In this document: positions 1 through 13,059 of the stretch, piece by piece | Layout: each line of letters starts with the position of its first letter | Numbering within the stretch: the stretch's first letter is position 1 | Assembly (NCBI RefSeq): GCF_963678635.1 | Contig: NC_087064.1 | Location: 64,101,548-64,165,547, forward strand | Reading direction: 5' to 3' | Length of the DNA stretch: 64,000 nucleotides | Source of the DNA: Symsagittifera roscoffensis | Lineage: Eukaryota > Xenacoelomorpha > Acoela > Convolutidae | Translations under genes and position numbers: made by a program | The notes under the pieces: generated by a model | Database searches by the model: none | What the model was told of the DNA's origin: nothing | What the model saw: only the letters and a program-made list of their open reading frames with translations

Positions 1-1000
1 TGAACCGTTCACTACAAGAATATCTTAGATGTATCGTTAACGGAAATGACACACTATATACTGAATGGTCAACAGATGTAAAACTTTTCCCATTATCTTA
101 TAATTCACAAATCACAACAACTTTAGGACTGCCATTCAATGAAATGGTTTTCAATCAAAAACTACGAAAACAGATAATGTTCACAGCAAATTCTTTAAAA
201 AATTCACAAGGTTATTGTCAACCCTTCAAAGAATCAATATGTTATAATCTACCACGACATGCCCACGATGAAGATCATTTTCATCATTCACAAATTTTGA
301 AATTAACTTCCGGTACACACTACAAATCGATTTCAAACAGAGATGAAAAACACAATGAAATTTATCAAAAAGTAACAAAAAAATTATTACAACGACAAAA
401 TGTTTTTCCCCAAAAAAAATCCCGATTCACACCAGCTATAAACTTAAAAATAGGAACACACGTTTTAATTCCAAATTTTACAACGCAAAAAGGAATATCT
501 AAAAAATTACAACCACTCCGAAAAGGACCACATCAGATAATTGATAAACCCACAGATGTAACATGCAATATTATAGACCTAAACAGAAAAAATTGTTCAA
601 CACCGAAACAACCTTTCACCTTATTATCCGAATGAATACGCTCTTTGCGAACTGACTCAATGATATTCTTTTACAGGACTTAGAATTATTCAAGGTAACT
701 CCAATCACGAAAAAAAAAATCAAAGCGCTGATATGAATTCTATCCAAAAGCCATTAGAAAAAAATAAAAAAGAACTTAAGAAACAAATATCAAAAAATTT
801 AGATAACAAAAAGATAACTCAAACAGAAAGAAAAAAACAAAAAATTAGGAGAAAAAATTTTATTACAAGATCAAAAAGAAAAACCTCCACATAGAAAATC
901 ATCGCGACTTCGAAATCAGCCACGCAAAGATTATAAAACATTCATTCCACAACCTAAAATATTTAAAAAAGTTGAATTTAAACCACTTTAAAATTAATTA
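1..1000 (+). pseudogene. Ty3/gypsy integrase C-terminal remnant (copy A)
   Basis: This is the tail of a retroelement integrase, the enzyme that inserts the element's DNA into the host genome. The window opens just after the catalytic Glu, by alignment with the fuller copy whose equivalent base is 5541. The frame is open from 144 to 635, then stops and continues in a shifted frame through a lysine-rich stretch to a typical chromoviral/gypsy pol end (basic SRLRNQPRKDY-like text, bases about 900-945). It is broken by stops and frameshifts, so it is not functional. Similarity to 5541-6520 is high but not perfect, with small indels. The family assignment is firm because the linked copy has RT, RNase H and a DDE integrase core. 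Confidence 0.8.
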
Positions 1001-1009
1001 ACATTTTCA

Positions 1010-2030
1010 CCTGTTGAATGATCTTTTCAAAACCCGAACATTTTTTCAAAATTCATGCTGAAAAGCACTTGAACAAACTAATTCAAATGCAACCATTAAT
1101 AACCTTTTCCGAATCATCACCTCATTTTTGACACGACTTCTTTAGCCGACAAACAATCACCTTCAAGCGAATCTCTAACTATAACTAAATGACCTCGAGG
1201 TCAAAAATAAGCAAACCACTAAACATTGACACTTGAAATAAAAAAAGTCTCAATATTACAACCCTTCCTATCAAGTAGAACAAAGATCAATAATATTGCC
1301 CAAATTAGACCTCAAAAACCTCTCAAGCTAAAACATTAAATCAACCTAAAGAATAGAATGGACATGATCATTTAGCCTAAATATTGCTTGCATACCGCCA
1401 ATCATCCAATAAATAACAACAAAACTGGTAAGACCCTTAAAAGCCCTCAAAACTTTCCTACACCAAAAATTGCCGAAACCCATTCCACTTGTCAAAAAAC
1501 AAATAAATTAACCGACCACACGCGAATTTAGCCTAAAACATGAAAAATTAGTCGACGAATCATTTCTTCTTTGCTTCTTTCTCGAAAACTCAAGAAATTT
1601 CAAATTATTCTTTCAAACTTTTTTTCATTCCTTTCAATTTTTTTCAAACTTTGTATAATCTTAATATCCGATACCCTAGAAATAATCATCCTTCTCTTGA
1701 TAATTGTTTGCAACTTTGTCATCATTTTTATTCCCTAGCCCAAATCTACTTTAATTTTTCCAAAATCATTGACCACCTCCTCAGGTACAATATTTCAAAT
1801 AACTATCTAAATGTTCCAACATCTATTCAGTAGAACAGATGTTTTTCTTCTTTTTATAGTATTTCTAACATTTTTGACATCCCTCATAATGACAAAATGC
1901 AATTGTATAAAATGAATATTATAATTTTTGAATTAGCAACAAAACATTTAATCCTTTTCATTCAAGAATATTACAAAAAACTGAAAATTTTTTCGTAAAT
2001 ACATACTTTTTCAAAAATTTCTAAAATTGC
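1010..2030 (+). repeat. LTR/UTR-like spacer, copy A
   Basis: This is a non-coding block of about 1 kb between the end of pol and the start of the gag-like frame. The same block recurs at 6550-7600 in the same relative place, which is where an LTR plus leader should be. It contains TATA-like TTTGTATAATC at about 1650 and a pyrimidine-rich tract followed by TATAGTATTTC near 1850. I could not fix TG...CA termini, a target-site duplication or a primer-binding site, so the LTR boundaries are uncertain. The 60-aa open frame inside it is not convincing as a gene. Confidence 0.5.
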
Positions 2031-2034
2031 TAAT

Positions 2035-2880
2035 CAACAATTCCCACACCAGTCCCCACCAACAACATCCAAAGAACCTCCAGCAACTTAAACAGATAGT
2101 CAAACAAATAACCCCCAATCATCAACACGCATCTCTTTCCAAGACAATCCATACACATTTGAAGAAAGACACGCACTAGAACCTGTAATTCGCCAAGCAT
2201 CTCTAAGCGAACCACAATACAAACCAGTAGATAATATAAACCCCCTCTCCAAAAAAAATCTTAATAGAGCAAAGACACCAAAGTCAAAACCAAAACACGC
2301 TCGAAATAAACAGACAAATTACACATCCAAGACGAAATGGAAATTTGCAAACCCCAGTGTTCAATTCAACATACGTCATTCACCAATAGCAGCTCCTATA
2401 GACCTCTCTAGTAGTACAATTCAAAGTCCTCCTTAGACCCTATCACAACAAAACACATCAAACATCCCATCAGATTATTTAGGTTTAACACCAACATCTG
2501 AGCAAATTCGAGAAAATTCTTTTAATCCCCCAGCTACTACAGTACATCTCCCATATTGGATGACACAAGCTCTTACTCAAGGTGAACCAAATTTAGTGAA
2601 CGATCCAATAAAGGTCTCATCTGACACAACGTTGTCACTGCCAGAAACTCTTTCACTCGCTTCAACCCCTTCATTAACTCAAATCTCACAAACACCATTT
2701 CCTCCAAATTTTCCTACAAATCTTGACGCTAGATATAGAGAAAACTCAACCAAAAACATACATTTATGATTAGAATGGAATAATTTTGTAGCACCTCCTC
2801 CATTATTTGGACAACATCACGAAAGTAACAGATTACACAACTGGGCACTAAACAGATTACAATATCGACAAGATATCCAC
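2035..2880 (+). pseudogene. gag-like N-terminal polyprotein remnant (copy A)
   Basis: This is a Pro/Ser/Thr/Gln-rich reading frame directly after the LTR-like block, in the place of gag. It is interrupted by several stops (for example TAG near 2434 and TGA at 2767) but resumes after each. The last part (from about 2770) has a more globular look with Trp, Arg and Leu-rich text. No CCHC zinc knuckle is seen. The assignment to gag rests on position and on the linked pol, not on a recognised domain. The copy at 7620-8447 keeps the same protein text with fewer stops, which supports a once-coding frame. Confidence 0.5.
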
Positions 2881-2889
2881 AAAACAAAC

Positions 2890-5800
2890 AACGTCTCTAT
2901 ATATCTGACCTTGAATTCAGACCAATTCATAAATTTTTCGGAGTAACAATTTCATTTATCAAATACATGAAAAACTCAAACTCAGACATGATTTGCTTAC
3001 ATGTATATAACAATTTTCCATATAAAATAGAATAGCCCTACATCTAAGACTCTTAGGTTATTGTGAAACTAACGCAACAATTTCTCCCACAAAAGAAGTA
3101 GCGTATAGAGTAAACAATATTTTACAAATATTAGATATATGTCAATCAACAATTCTTATTGAAGAATTATCGATTAATAATATAATTAGTAATGAAAAAT
3201 TAAACACAGACTATTGCACGAAAACACTCTTTTTTATTTCAACATTTCAAGTTACAAAATACACGGAAGAACAAAAAAAAGTCTTAACGATGTTCAATTT
3301 TCAACACTCTCAGATAACACAAAAGGAATTTGAACAATTAGCTGATCTACATTTGAAATACCCAAAAGTTTACACAAAATCTAAATTTAATGTTGGAAAA
3401 AAGAAATTCACCACTAAATTTACCTCTAAAACCTGATGCAGTTTTCAAAAAACAACGAGCAAATAAAGTCCCGATTCACTTACAAGACAAAGTTAAACAA
3501 TCACTTGACATACTAGAACAATATGAATTTACTTCTCCAGTAAATTAAGAAAAACAGCCAAAAGGTAACACATTTATAAGCCCCGTTATCAGTTTAGCAC
3601 AAGGAGAATCATTAAAAATAGATCTAGATGCAAGATACTTCAATTCACTCAGTGATGAATCTAAATGTAATTGGCCTATTGAACCAACTCAAGTAATTCT
3701 CACAACAATAAACGGTAAATAATTCACAACAGCAGAAATTAATAGTGCATATAATCAAATGCCGTTAGACAAACAATCCAGACAATTAACACAATTCGTT
3801 ATTGGAAACCAGCAATATGAATTCAACAGTATGTTCTATGGAATTTCCATAGGCCCAGCAGCATTCTCAGCAATCATAAGTAAAATTTTCCGACCATTCA
3901 CACTCAATAAAAATGCAATCACATATTTAGACATTGTTTTTATGCATTCACAAACAAAAGACGAAATGTTTTTTGTCTTAGAAAAAAATCATCAGATATT
4001 ACTACACAAAAACATGAAAGCAGCCCCGGATAAATCACAATTTTTTTTCCGTCACGAGTAAAATTCCTTGGATATTTCATAGAACGAAAAACTATAACTC
4101 AATTCAAATCTCGCATAGATGCAATCCAAAAACTCCTACCACCTTCAAATAAAAAGAAAAGACAAGAATTTCTTGGAATGTTAAACTTCTTAAGTAAATA
4201 CGTATATAAAATACAGTTATACTTAAGACCATTCTACAACATACTTAGACAACAGAATAATTTTGAATGGACAACAGAACATCAAAAACGATTTGAAGAA
4301 ATCAAAACTCTTCTGACTGAAGAATTATCAGATACTATTCCAGATCCCGACCAACCATTTTATGCCATGTGCGACGCCTCTAACTTTGGCATCGGCGCAT
4401 CATTATTACAATCTCACAACGGAACAAATAAAATGATTCTCATTTCAGCAAACTCTAGTCTATTCACACAAGCTGAATTTAGACTCTCTACTCTTATGAG
4501 AGAATGCACAGCCATAATATATACAAATACAGATTATGAATTTTTAATACTTGGATCTAAACGCAAAAACCAATCAATCAAAAATCATAAAAAACAGATC
4601 TATTCCCTTTAATAGAAAAAGGTAGACTAGCTGATAATATAATTTTATCAGGCCCACAAAATAATGACTCAAAATATACAAAAACCATGTCTTTAACCTC
4701 CACAACCCTCTAGATACAATACCTCTATCAAAAAAAAAGAAATTGACAAGAAAATATTCCCAATAACAGAAAAAATAATACTCGAATTTTTACAGAAAGA
4801 GCAAAATCTTGACCCAGTCATTAAACAATTAAAATCTTGGCACAAATATAAAACCAAACCAATTAAAGCCCATATCACCAATCTAGAAAATAAAACCATT
4901 CTTAGATATTTCAGAAATGTTTATAATACCTCTATCAACGAGAATACAGATGTTTTAGAATACCAAACATCTGATCTCAAAGTACCCTGTCTACCTTTAA
5001 CTATGATGCTTATAGCTTTTCATACTTCCCACTCATAACACACTAAAGGACACTCAGGATCAAAGGAAACATACTCAAACTTCATACAAAATTTTTAATT
5101 TCCAAATGCATCAATTTGGATAAAAGTATTATGCAATGATTGCATAACATGTCAATTAAATGAACCATACCCAAACTAAAAACAAATTGCAGAAAAACAA
5201 GACTTTAAAGGACAAAGTCTATACTTCAATCAAAGATTTTCATTCGTAAAAAAAGGACCAATATCACCATCCTCCGAAGGAAAATCATCTATAATGGTCA
5301 TAGTCGATGCATTCACACACTACGTAGCACTTAACCCAGTACATCATTGTAATGCTTACTATGCATATACAACACTTTACGAACATTGGATAGCAAAACT
5401 CGGTTAACTCGAAACTCTTGTTACAGATAATGGCACTCAATTTATTAACAACGAAATCATTGCACTATGCCACTTATATAACATTAAACAAAAACCAGGT
5501 ACATCTCATGCGCCCTGGACTAATGGTTTAGTCGAAGGCATTAACCGTTCACTACAAGAATTTCTTAGATGTATCGTTAACGGAAATGACACACTATATA
5601 CTGAATGGTCAACAGATGTAAAACTATTCCCGTTTTCTTATAATTCACAAATCACAACAACTTTAGGACTGTCATTCTATGAAATGGTTTTCAATCAAAA
5701 ACTACGAAAACCGATAATGTTCACAGCAAATTCTTTAAAAAATTCACAAGGTTATTGTCAACCCACTAAAGAATCAATATGTTATAATCTTCCACGACAT

Positions 5801-6520
5801 GCCCACGATGAAGATCACTTTCATCATTCACAAAATTTGAAATTAACTTCCGGTACACACTACGAATGGATTTCAAACAGAGATGAAAAAAAACACAATG
5901 AAATTTATCAAAAAGTAACAAAAAAATTATTACAAAGACAAAATTTTATTCCCCAAAAAAATCCCGATTCACACCAGCTACAAACTTAAAAATAGGAACA
6001 CACGTTTTAATTCCAAATTTTACAGCGCAAAAAGGAATATCTAACAATATTACAAGCACTCCGAAAAGGACCATATCAGATAAATGATAAACCCACAGAT
6101 GTAACATGCAAACTTATAGACCTAAACAAAAAAGAAATTGTTCAACACCGAAACAACTTTTTACCTTATTATCCGAATGAATACGCTCTTTGCGAACTGA
6201 CTCAATGATATTCTTTTACAGGACTTAAAATTATTCAAAATAACTCCAATCACGAAAAAAAATCAAAGCGCTGATATGAATTCTATCCAAAAACCATTAG
6301 AAAAAATAAAAAAGAACTTAAGAAACAAATATCAAAAAATTTAAATAACAAAAAGATAACTCAAACAGAAAGAAAAAAAACAAAAATTAGAAGAAAAAAT
6401 TTTATTACAAAATCAAAAAGAAAAACCTCCACATAGACAATCATCGCGACTTCGAAATCAGCCACGCAAAGATTATAAAACATTCATTCCTTAATCTAAA
6501 ATATTTTTAAAAGTTGAATT
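2890..6520 (+). pseudogene. Ty3/gypsy pol remnant: RT, RNase H, DDE integrase
   Basis: This is a decayed pol polyprotein for reverse transcription and integration. A pre-RT linker (about 3050-3430) leads into RT (3430-4080), RNase H (about 4180-4610, with a DASNFGIGA-type motif) and integrase (about 5000-6180). RT is inactive on sequence: the catalytic YxDD box reads YLDI (3924-3935), the motif A aspartate position reads Glu (3735-3737), and there are in-frame stops. The integrase core keeps the DDE set at codons 5306, 5426 and 5534 with D-x35-E spacing, but has stop codons around it. The C-terminal basic tail ends near 6490. No protease (DTG/DSG) was seen; it may be lost in the junction at 2881. 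Low purifying selection is evident. Confidence 0.88.
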
Positions 6521-6549
6521 TCAGAAACCACTTTAAAATTAGTTAACCT

Positions 6550-7600
6550 TTTCACCTCTTGAATGATCTTTTCAAAACCTAAACATTTATTCAAAATTCA
6601 TGCTGAAAAGCACTTGAACAAACTAATTCAAATGCAACCAATAATAACCTTTTCCGAATCATCACGATTTTCATCTCATTTTTGACACGACTTCTTTAGC
6701 CGACAAACATTCACCTTCAAGCGAATCTCTAACTATAACTAAAGGACCTCCAGGTCAAAAATAAGCAAACCACTAAACATTGACACTTGAAATAAAAAAA
6801 GTCTCAAAATTACAACCCTTCCTATCAAGTAGAACAAAGATCAATAATATTGCCCAAATTAAATCTCAAAAACCTCTCAAGCTAAAATATTAAATCAACT
6901 TAAAGAATAGAATGGACATGATCATTTAGCCTAAAGAACGAATATTGCTTGCATACCGCAATCATCCAATAAATAACAACAAAACTGGTAAGACCCTTAA
7001 AAGCCTTCAAAACTTTCCTACTTCAAAAATTGCCGAAACCCTTTCCACTTGTCAAAAAACAAATAAATAAACCAACCACACGCGAATTTAGCCTAAAAAA
7101 TGAAAAATAAGTCGACGGAACGAATCATTTCTTCAAATGCTTCTTTCTCGAAGAGTCAAGAAATTTCAAAATATTTTTTCAAACTTTTTTTCAATCCTTT
7201 CAATTTTTTTCAAACTTTGTATAATCTTAGTATCCGATACCCTAGAAATAATCTTCCTTCTCCTGATAATTGTTTGCAACTTTGTCATCATTTTTTTCCC
7301 TAGCCCAAACCTACTTTAATTTTTCCAAAATCGTTGACCACCTCCTCAGGTACGATATTTCAAATAACTATCTAAATGTTCCAACATCTATTCAGTAGAA
7401 CAGATGTTTTTCTTCTTTTTATAGTATTTCTCACATTTTTGACATCCCTCATAATGACAAAACGCAAATGTATAAAACGGATATTATAATTTTTGAATTA
7501 GCAACAAAACATTTAATCCTTTTCTTTCAATAATATTACAAAAAACTGAAAATTTTTTCGTAAATACATACTTTTTCAAAATTTTCTAAAATTGCTAATC
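6550..7600 (+). repeat. LTR/UTR-like spacer, copy B
   Basis: This is the second copy of the 1-kb non-coding block at 1010-2030, again between the end of pol and a gag-like frame. It includes the TTTGTATAATC and TATAGTATTTC landmarks. Small indels separate the copies. The overlapping short open frames here (7100-7319) are in LTR-like sequence and are not called. Confidence 0.5.
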
Positions 7601-7619
7601 AACAATTCCCACACCAGTC

Positions 7620-8447
7620 CCCAACAACAACATCCAAAGAACCTCCAGCATTATAAACAGATAGTCAAACAAATAACCCCCAATCATCAACACGCATCTC
7701 TTTCCAAGACAATCCATACACATTGAAGAAAGACACGCACTAGAACCAGTAATTCGCCAAGCATCTCTAAGCGAACCACAATACGAACCAGTATATAATA
7801 TAACCCCCCTCTCCAACAAGATCTTAATAGAGCAAAGACACCAAAGTCAAAACCAAAACACGCTCGAAATAAACAGATAAATTACACATCCAAAACGAAA
7901 TGCAAATTTGCAAACCCCCAGAGTTCAATTGAATATACGTGATTCACCAGTAGCAGCTCCTATAGACCTCTCTAGTAGTACAATTCACAGTCCTCCCCAG
8001 ACCCCATCACAACAAAACACATCAAACATCCCATCAGATTATTTGGGTTTAACACCAACATCTGAGCAAGTTCGAGAAAATTCTTTCAATCCCCCAGCTA
8101 CTACAGTACATCTCCCATATTGGATGACACAAGCTTTTACTCAAGGTGAACCAAATTTAGTGAACGATCCAATAGAGTTCTCATCTGACACAACGTTGTC
8201 ACTGCCAGAAACTCTTTCACTCGCTTCAACTCCTTCATTAACTCAAATCTCACAAACACCGTTTCCTCCAAAATTTCCTACAAATCTTGACGCTAGATAT
8301 AAAGAAAACTCAACCAAAAACATACACCTTTGATTAGAATGGAATAAATTTGTAGCACCCCCTCCATTATTTGGAGAACATCACGAAAGTAACAGATTAC
8401 ACAACTGGGCACTAAATAGATTACAATATCGACAAGATATCCACAAA
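7620..8447 (+). pseudogene. gag-like remnant (copy B)
   Basis: This is the homolog of 2035-2880. The frame is open from about 7908 to 8333 (141 codons), rich in Pro, Ser and Thr, and then continues past a TGA with the same globular segment as copy A. Protein text is conserved between the two copies (TQGEPNLVNDPI and SLPETLSLASTPSLTQISQ segments), so this was coding in the parent element. After 8447 the similarity to copy A ends, and pol is absent from this copy. Confidence 0.5.
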
Positions 8448-9139
8448 GTTATACAAGAACATAACATACAAATACTTACACAGGATAATTTGACACTCAA
8501 ATTTGAAATAACAGGAAGACTAAAAATATAGTTCACCACTCCTTACCCCTACCCCCCAAATATAACAGCTCCATCTTTACTTCCTCCATTTATAACCACA
8601 GAAATCATCTACAAATACGATAGATACACAGAAAAGACAATTGGATATATAAATTTTTATAATCCATACTCAAGACTATCATACACATGTATCTTCTAAA
8701 AACATCAATTTTCCAGACCCTTCTCTTTCTTAATTTCTCAAAACCCGATCATAACAATCTTTCCCCCCGAACAGGACCCCAGGGTTTTCCAGTCACACAC
8801 TATCATAACAAATCATAACAAATCAAACAAAAACATAAATATGCAATTAATCAAGTCACTCAATGCAAATCCGAACCACAATCAATAGAAACAACAAACA
8901 TAATAGCTACACTTTTCTCAAAAGCACGAGCTACAACACTAACAGGATATAAATTGACAGCACTATTTTCCTAAAAGAAAGTTAATTGTTCTCAAGTCTC
9001 AAACGGAAATAAAAATAGACCAGATCATGAATCTTTCTAGCAAAGTAACATCAAAAGACTATTCAACCTCAGACTTGACGATTGTAAAAACAAACTTAAA
9101 CGATTAAAGATCACATCAAACAAAGGCACAACCAGAAAA
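8448..9139 (+). other. Decayed stretch between gag-like and env-like parts
   Basis: This is about 700 bp with many stops in all frames, continuing from the gag-like copy B towards the envelope-like frame. It is probably decayed retroelement sequence. I see no motif that identifies it. Confidence 0.4.
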
Positions 9140-11123
9140 TTGGTAAAATCTCAAGTTTTTCCAGACTCTGCACATCAAGCCGAACTTGAAAGATACCAAG
9201 GCCATATAAAACTAGATGACAAATTTCCTTTCCACGGAGCACATGGAAGGTTTATTTACATTGGAGTAAAAACCCCTCTAATTGTAAAGTGGACACTAAA
9301 AACAAAAGATACCAAGAAATAATGTTTTTTGATTGGAAAAACAACTTGAAAAAATACAATTAACACGAGATTTAAAAGATGACACTATAATTTGTCAACG
9401 AACTAGACTCCCTTGCAAAAATGACCAAGGATACTGCGATCCTACTACACGAACACAAGCAACAATTGTTTGGTTTCCCGGAGATACTTGTACCACATTT
9501 CAAATAGCAAAAATACACGCTAGAATGATAAAATTTCACCAAAAACATTTTATTGAACCAATCCCTTATGAAGATGTAAGCCCTAATCAAACCATACTTG
9601 GTAATTTTAAATTTAGAAACATTCATAATGTAGAACAAAAATTGACATGTTTCCAAATTTACCCAGAAACGGAACTTGCATGTAAATACAACAAACCACT
9701 TTATAAAACACAATATTCCGAAATTTTTGTCGAATACGATCAAGGTTTCGACATGAATACAGGACAATTAATCATACATCCAATGGCAACACATCACTCA
9801 ACCAGTGACGAAAACTCATATATCCCAGTAAACCTCCTAAAATTACAGGAAAACATTGGTGGAAAAATAAAACCACAAGACAAAGACAGTACACATTTAC
9901 AAGAGCTATCACTAATCAACAACAATCATTTTGGCCGATTTCACTGTGACATACACCTAGACATGAAATTAGACTTAACAAAAAGGGGAATTTTTCAAGA
10001 AATTACTTTAACAGAACTTCAAACACTACATCAATTATGCGAACTTGAAAGAACACAAATCCTACAATCACTTGCACTAGCAGTACTTAAAATCCCTAAT
10101 GCAGGATTTTTTTTGTCAGGTAATAGATCAAATTTTATTGCCTACGAAGGAAACATACTATGGTATTACACTTGTACCAAAAAAGTATCACCTTTATATG
10201 TTTTTGAAGACAAACGATGCTATAAAAAATCCCAATATTCTACAAAAATAAAGTACATTTTGTTGATACACTCTCCCGAAGAACTTATTTTTGGGATACA
10301 GCAGTCCCATGTGGATCAGAAAACAGCCACATTGTAGTACACTTGATTCCTGACGAAGATAAATACTACCTTCTCTCACCATACCCCCACACTTATGCAA
10401 CCACCAACAAAGTTTTCACCAGAAAGTATTAGAGCTATTGCCCGCAATCCAAATATCGATTTACAATCGATCGGCATATACTCTAAATCCGACTTCCAAC
10501 ATCACATAGGTACACAACAATTTCAAGAATTACTAACAAAAAAAGGAAACAATACAACGACAATCCGCAGACCAAAACTTACGCAAACTTGCAGAAACAG
10601 CAGGCTTTTCTGACATATACGCAAAAGATTACAGCGGATACTTTAAAGATATAAAAGATTACATTTACTTAAATGGCGAAAACTACAGACCACAAGATAT
10701 ATCACCAGTAAATATTTTTAGTTTTGTAAATTTGAAAAACGAACTTCTTGTCTTTCTAGGATGGCCCTACTACATCTCAGAAAGATTGATTATATTATAC
10801 GCAATGTTTAACTTTCTTGGATTTATTTGCTTTTTACTTAAAGGAATCTACAATACATGCGGAATACACACACAAGTAAACAAACAAGCAAGCGTAGCAC
10901 GCATACTTTTTGCAGGATTTTTGGAATATTCTCTCCATCAATAAACAAAATACTTTTAGACGCTCAAATAAAAGAATACAATACCAAGTTATCAGCAACA
11001 CCGACCACATATGACGATTCACAAAACAATACAAGTACAACGCCTACGGCACCACAACTACAAAACGTTAACCATAACCATCGCTTATCTTTATTAACAC
11101 GAAATTTCAGAAATTTGCCCTGA
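9140..11123 (+). pseudogene. Envelope-like glycoprotein remnant of an LTR retroelement
   Basis: This long frame (open 9333-10337, with flanking pieces at 9140-9322, 10395-10613, 10732-10944 and 10857-11123) reads as one protein broken by a TAA at about 9320 and frameshifts near 10,330, 10,600 and 10,900. The visible parts are a cysteine-containing ectodomain (CQRTRLPC, DTCTTF, YYTCTKK, RCYKK), then one strong hydrophobic segment of about 23 residues (bases 10,786-10,854), then a polar tail. That layout fits a type I membrane glycoprotein with a C-terminal anchor, such as the env of errantivirus-like Ty3 elements. No clear signal peptide or furin site is seen. Family is inferred from position and topology. 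It is non-functional as it stands. Confidence 0.6.
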
Positions 11124-11945
11124 CAGACCTCATATCTTCAAGACCTAATTACCCACAAAGCCCAATTCAACCCATAATAACCTAAAAACCTAATATAGAA
11201 GACATATACGAGAAAATTATAGAACAACTACATACCACTAATTTTCGTTCATAGAACAACCATCTTCTTTGCCCACGATGAGCCGCCAAGTTGGATCACT
11301 CCATCGCTCAATTTCCTACCCAGCCAACCTTCAAAGCAACCTCCCCATCATCCCACTTTTTGCTTTCCCCCACCTCAATTGCCTCATGATACCACATCAT
11401 CCAGCATGGATTCAGACACTAATTCAAACACAACTGTATATACACTATTTCCCGATTTAATAACTCCAATCTCGAGAGCCCCGACGAATTTGACAACTCC
11501 GAACCTAGCCCATCTACATTCTCCCAACCTCCTTTTCAACCTCTCCACTCCCAAATCAAGTTTGAACCCCCTTCCCCTCCCGCTCTACTTCCAATGTAAC
11601 ACCCACATATTCCCCCTCGACCAGTGAACAACAGCTCTGTAAATACACAAATATCTCACGAGCTTGATAGTTTCATCACAGTTCAACAACAATTACAGCA
11701 CTCTCAAACACTAACCATTCACAAACTCTCACAACCTATAATATCATTCAACCCATCAACACCAACTCCCTCTTCACATTATACCCCTTCGCAAAACCCT
11801 ACTTCCTCATCCACTCCATCCTCCAGTACAAACCGAGCCTACCGAACCTTTAAAATAAAATTCCCCAATACTCAATTTCCCTCTAACCCAGGAACATCCC
11901 AACATTTGTTAATCATCCACTTCACACTAATACCAAAGAGTTTTT
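11124..11945 (+). other. Low-complexity Pro/Ser/Thr/Asn-rich open frames
   Basis: Overlapping short open frames (11269-11460, 11379-11627, 11624-12022) switch reading frame and are rich in Pro, Ser, Thr, Gln and Asn. The composition resembles the N-terminal part of the gag-like copies, but no shared text was found. This may be the start of another decayed retroelement polyprotein leading into the frame at 11,950-13,059. Confidence 0.3.
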
Positions 11946-11949
11946 CCAA

Positions 11950-13059
11950 TAATGTCTACCCTTTTTCCCCCATTATACGTACTTCCATTCAGACCCCAAT
12001 GATGAGAAACCCAATTATTTAAACGAGCATGTTTTATACCCTAAAATTTCATGGACATCTAATTACCACTTTACTAATCCACTATCACTACCACTATACA
12101 ACAGCCCTTATGATAATGATTTATGCAGCACCCAACTCTATCTTCTAACAACAGCACTAACCCCAAAACAATTTCTGCAAATAGGATACAGACAATCACT
12201 AACCAAATTCACTGCACCTAAAGCTAATGATTATTCTATCGACCACTACGATCATCAGATCTAACGAAGACATCTTTCTAAAAGACGACCAATTTGCTAG
12301 CCAACAACTAACAGAAAATTCTTCATTAAAACACCATAGGTTTTCACCCTCAACACTTTAGATAAAAAATACGACCACGTCATTTCAACAGCACTTCGTG
12401 ATATTCAAGCTTATGAACCATAATTTAACAATTTTAACAACTTTTCACTAACTCCTCATTTCCTCGCACACAAAAAACGTGATTTGCACTGTTCACACGA
12501 CGCCATGTTACGAACTAAACAAACACACACTTATACTTACTATGAATTCATCCAACAACATTACACTCAAAATACACCAGCACAACAAATTCACCATTGT
12601 CAAATCCAATATTGTCAATATATTAACCCTAAATACACCTCACCATTCTTTCTTAGCTTCACTTATTGTATTAAAGACAGTAACCTACAAGGCATCCTCC
12701 GTAATTACGATCCCATCGCCAAGATTTATACATTCTGTCCCTTAACCAAAATCTTCAACGTAGACAAATCCCGCCCACTAATCGTCCCACACGAATTCCT
12801 ACAGCCCGTTGAAATCCCAATCCTAGATTTCATCCATAACACCAGATATAATCAAAAAATTTATAACCTCATTCAAAATACACCATATGAACTCTCACCC
12901 AGCACTGAAGAGCACAACACCATTAAAGCCCTCGAAATGCTTTGGCGTTTTCTTCAAACTAAATACATCATTCGTTTGCTAGCTAAATTAAAAACATCGT
13001 CAGAGATCAAGCACGACATTTTCCCCCACGGATTCTTCACAGACGAATATGTAGTTTGA
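11950..13059 (+). pseudogene. Unrecognised protein remnant, about 370 codons
   Basis: One reading frame runs from about 11,950 to the TGA after 13,056 with only a few in-frame stops (near 12,262, 12,290, 12,349 and 12,420) and is fully open from 12,423. The open part carries a His/Cys-rich segment (bases about 12,484-12,665, with HC, HHC and YC pairs) and then a more ordinary globular sequence ending in a Phe/Asp-rich C terminus. There is no ATG at the beginning of the open section. I recognise no family. It lies between the env-like remnant and the tandem 5.4-kb units, so it may belong to the retroelement, but it could also be an unrelated gene fragment. Confidence 0.4.

Larger units (their letters stand above)
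1..8447 (+). repeat. Direct duplication: 1-2881 repeated at 5541-8447
   Basis: Bases 1-2881 and 5541-8447 align along their whole length at high identity: integrase tail, non-coding spacer and gag-like part. The period is 5,540 bp. Homology ends abruptly after the codons for the DIHK residues (2881 and 8447). Copy A then runs into pol. Copy B then runs towards an envelope-like gene. The pattern fits two retroelement copies sharing or recombining through LTR-like sequence, each with a different internal deletion. Confidence 0.85.

Noticed and set aside
9372-9767. 131-codon minus-strand open frame
   Set aside because: It is the antisense shadow of the env-like frame and has no start context or domain.
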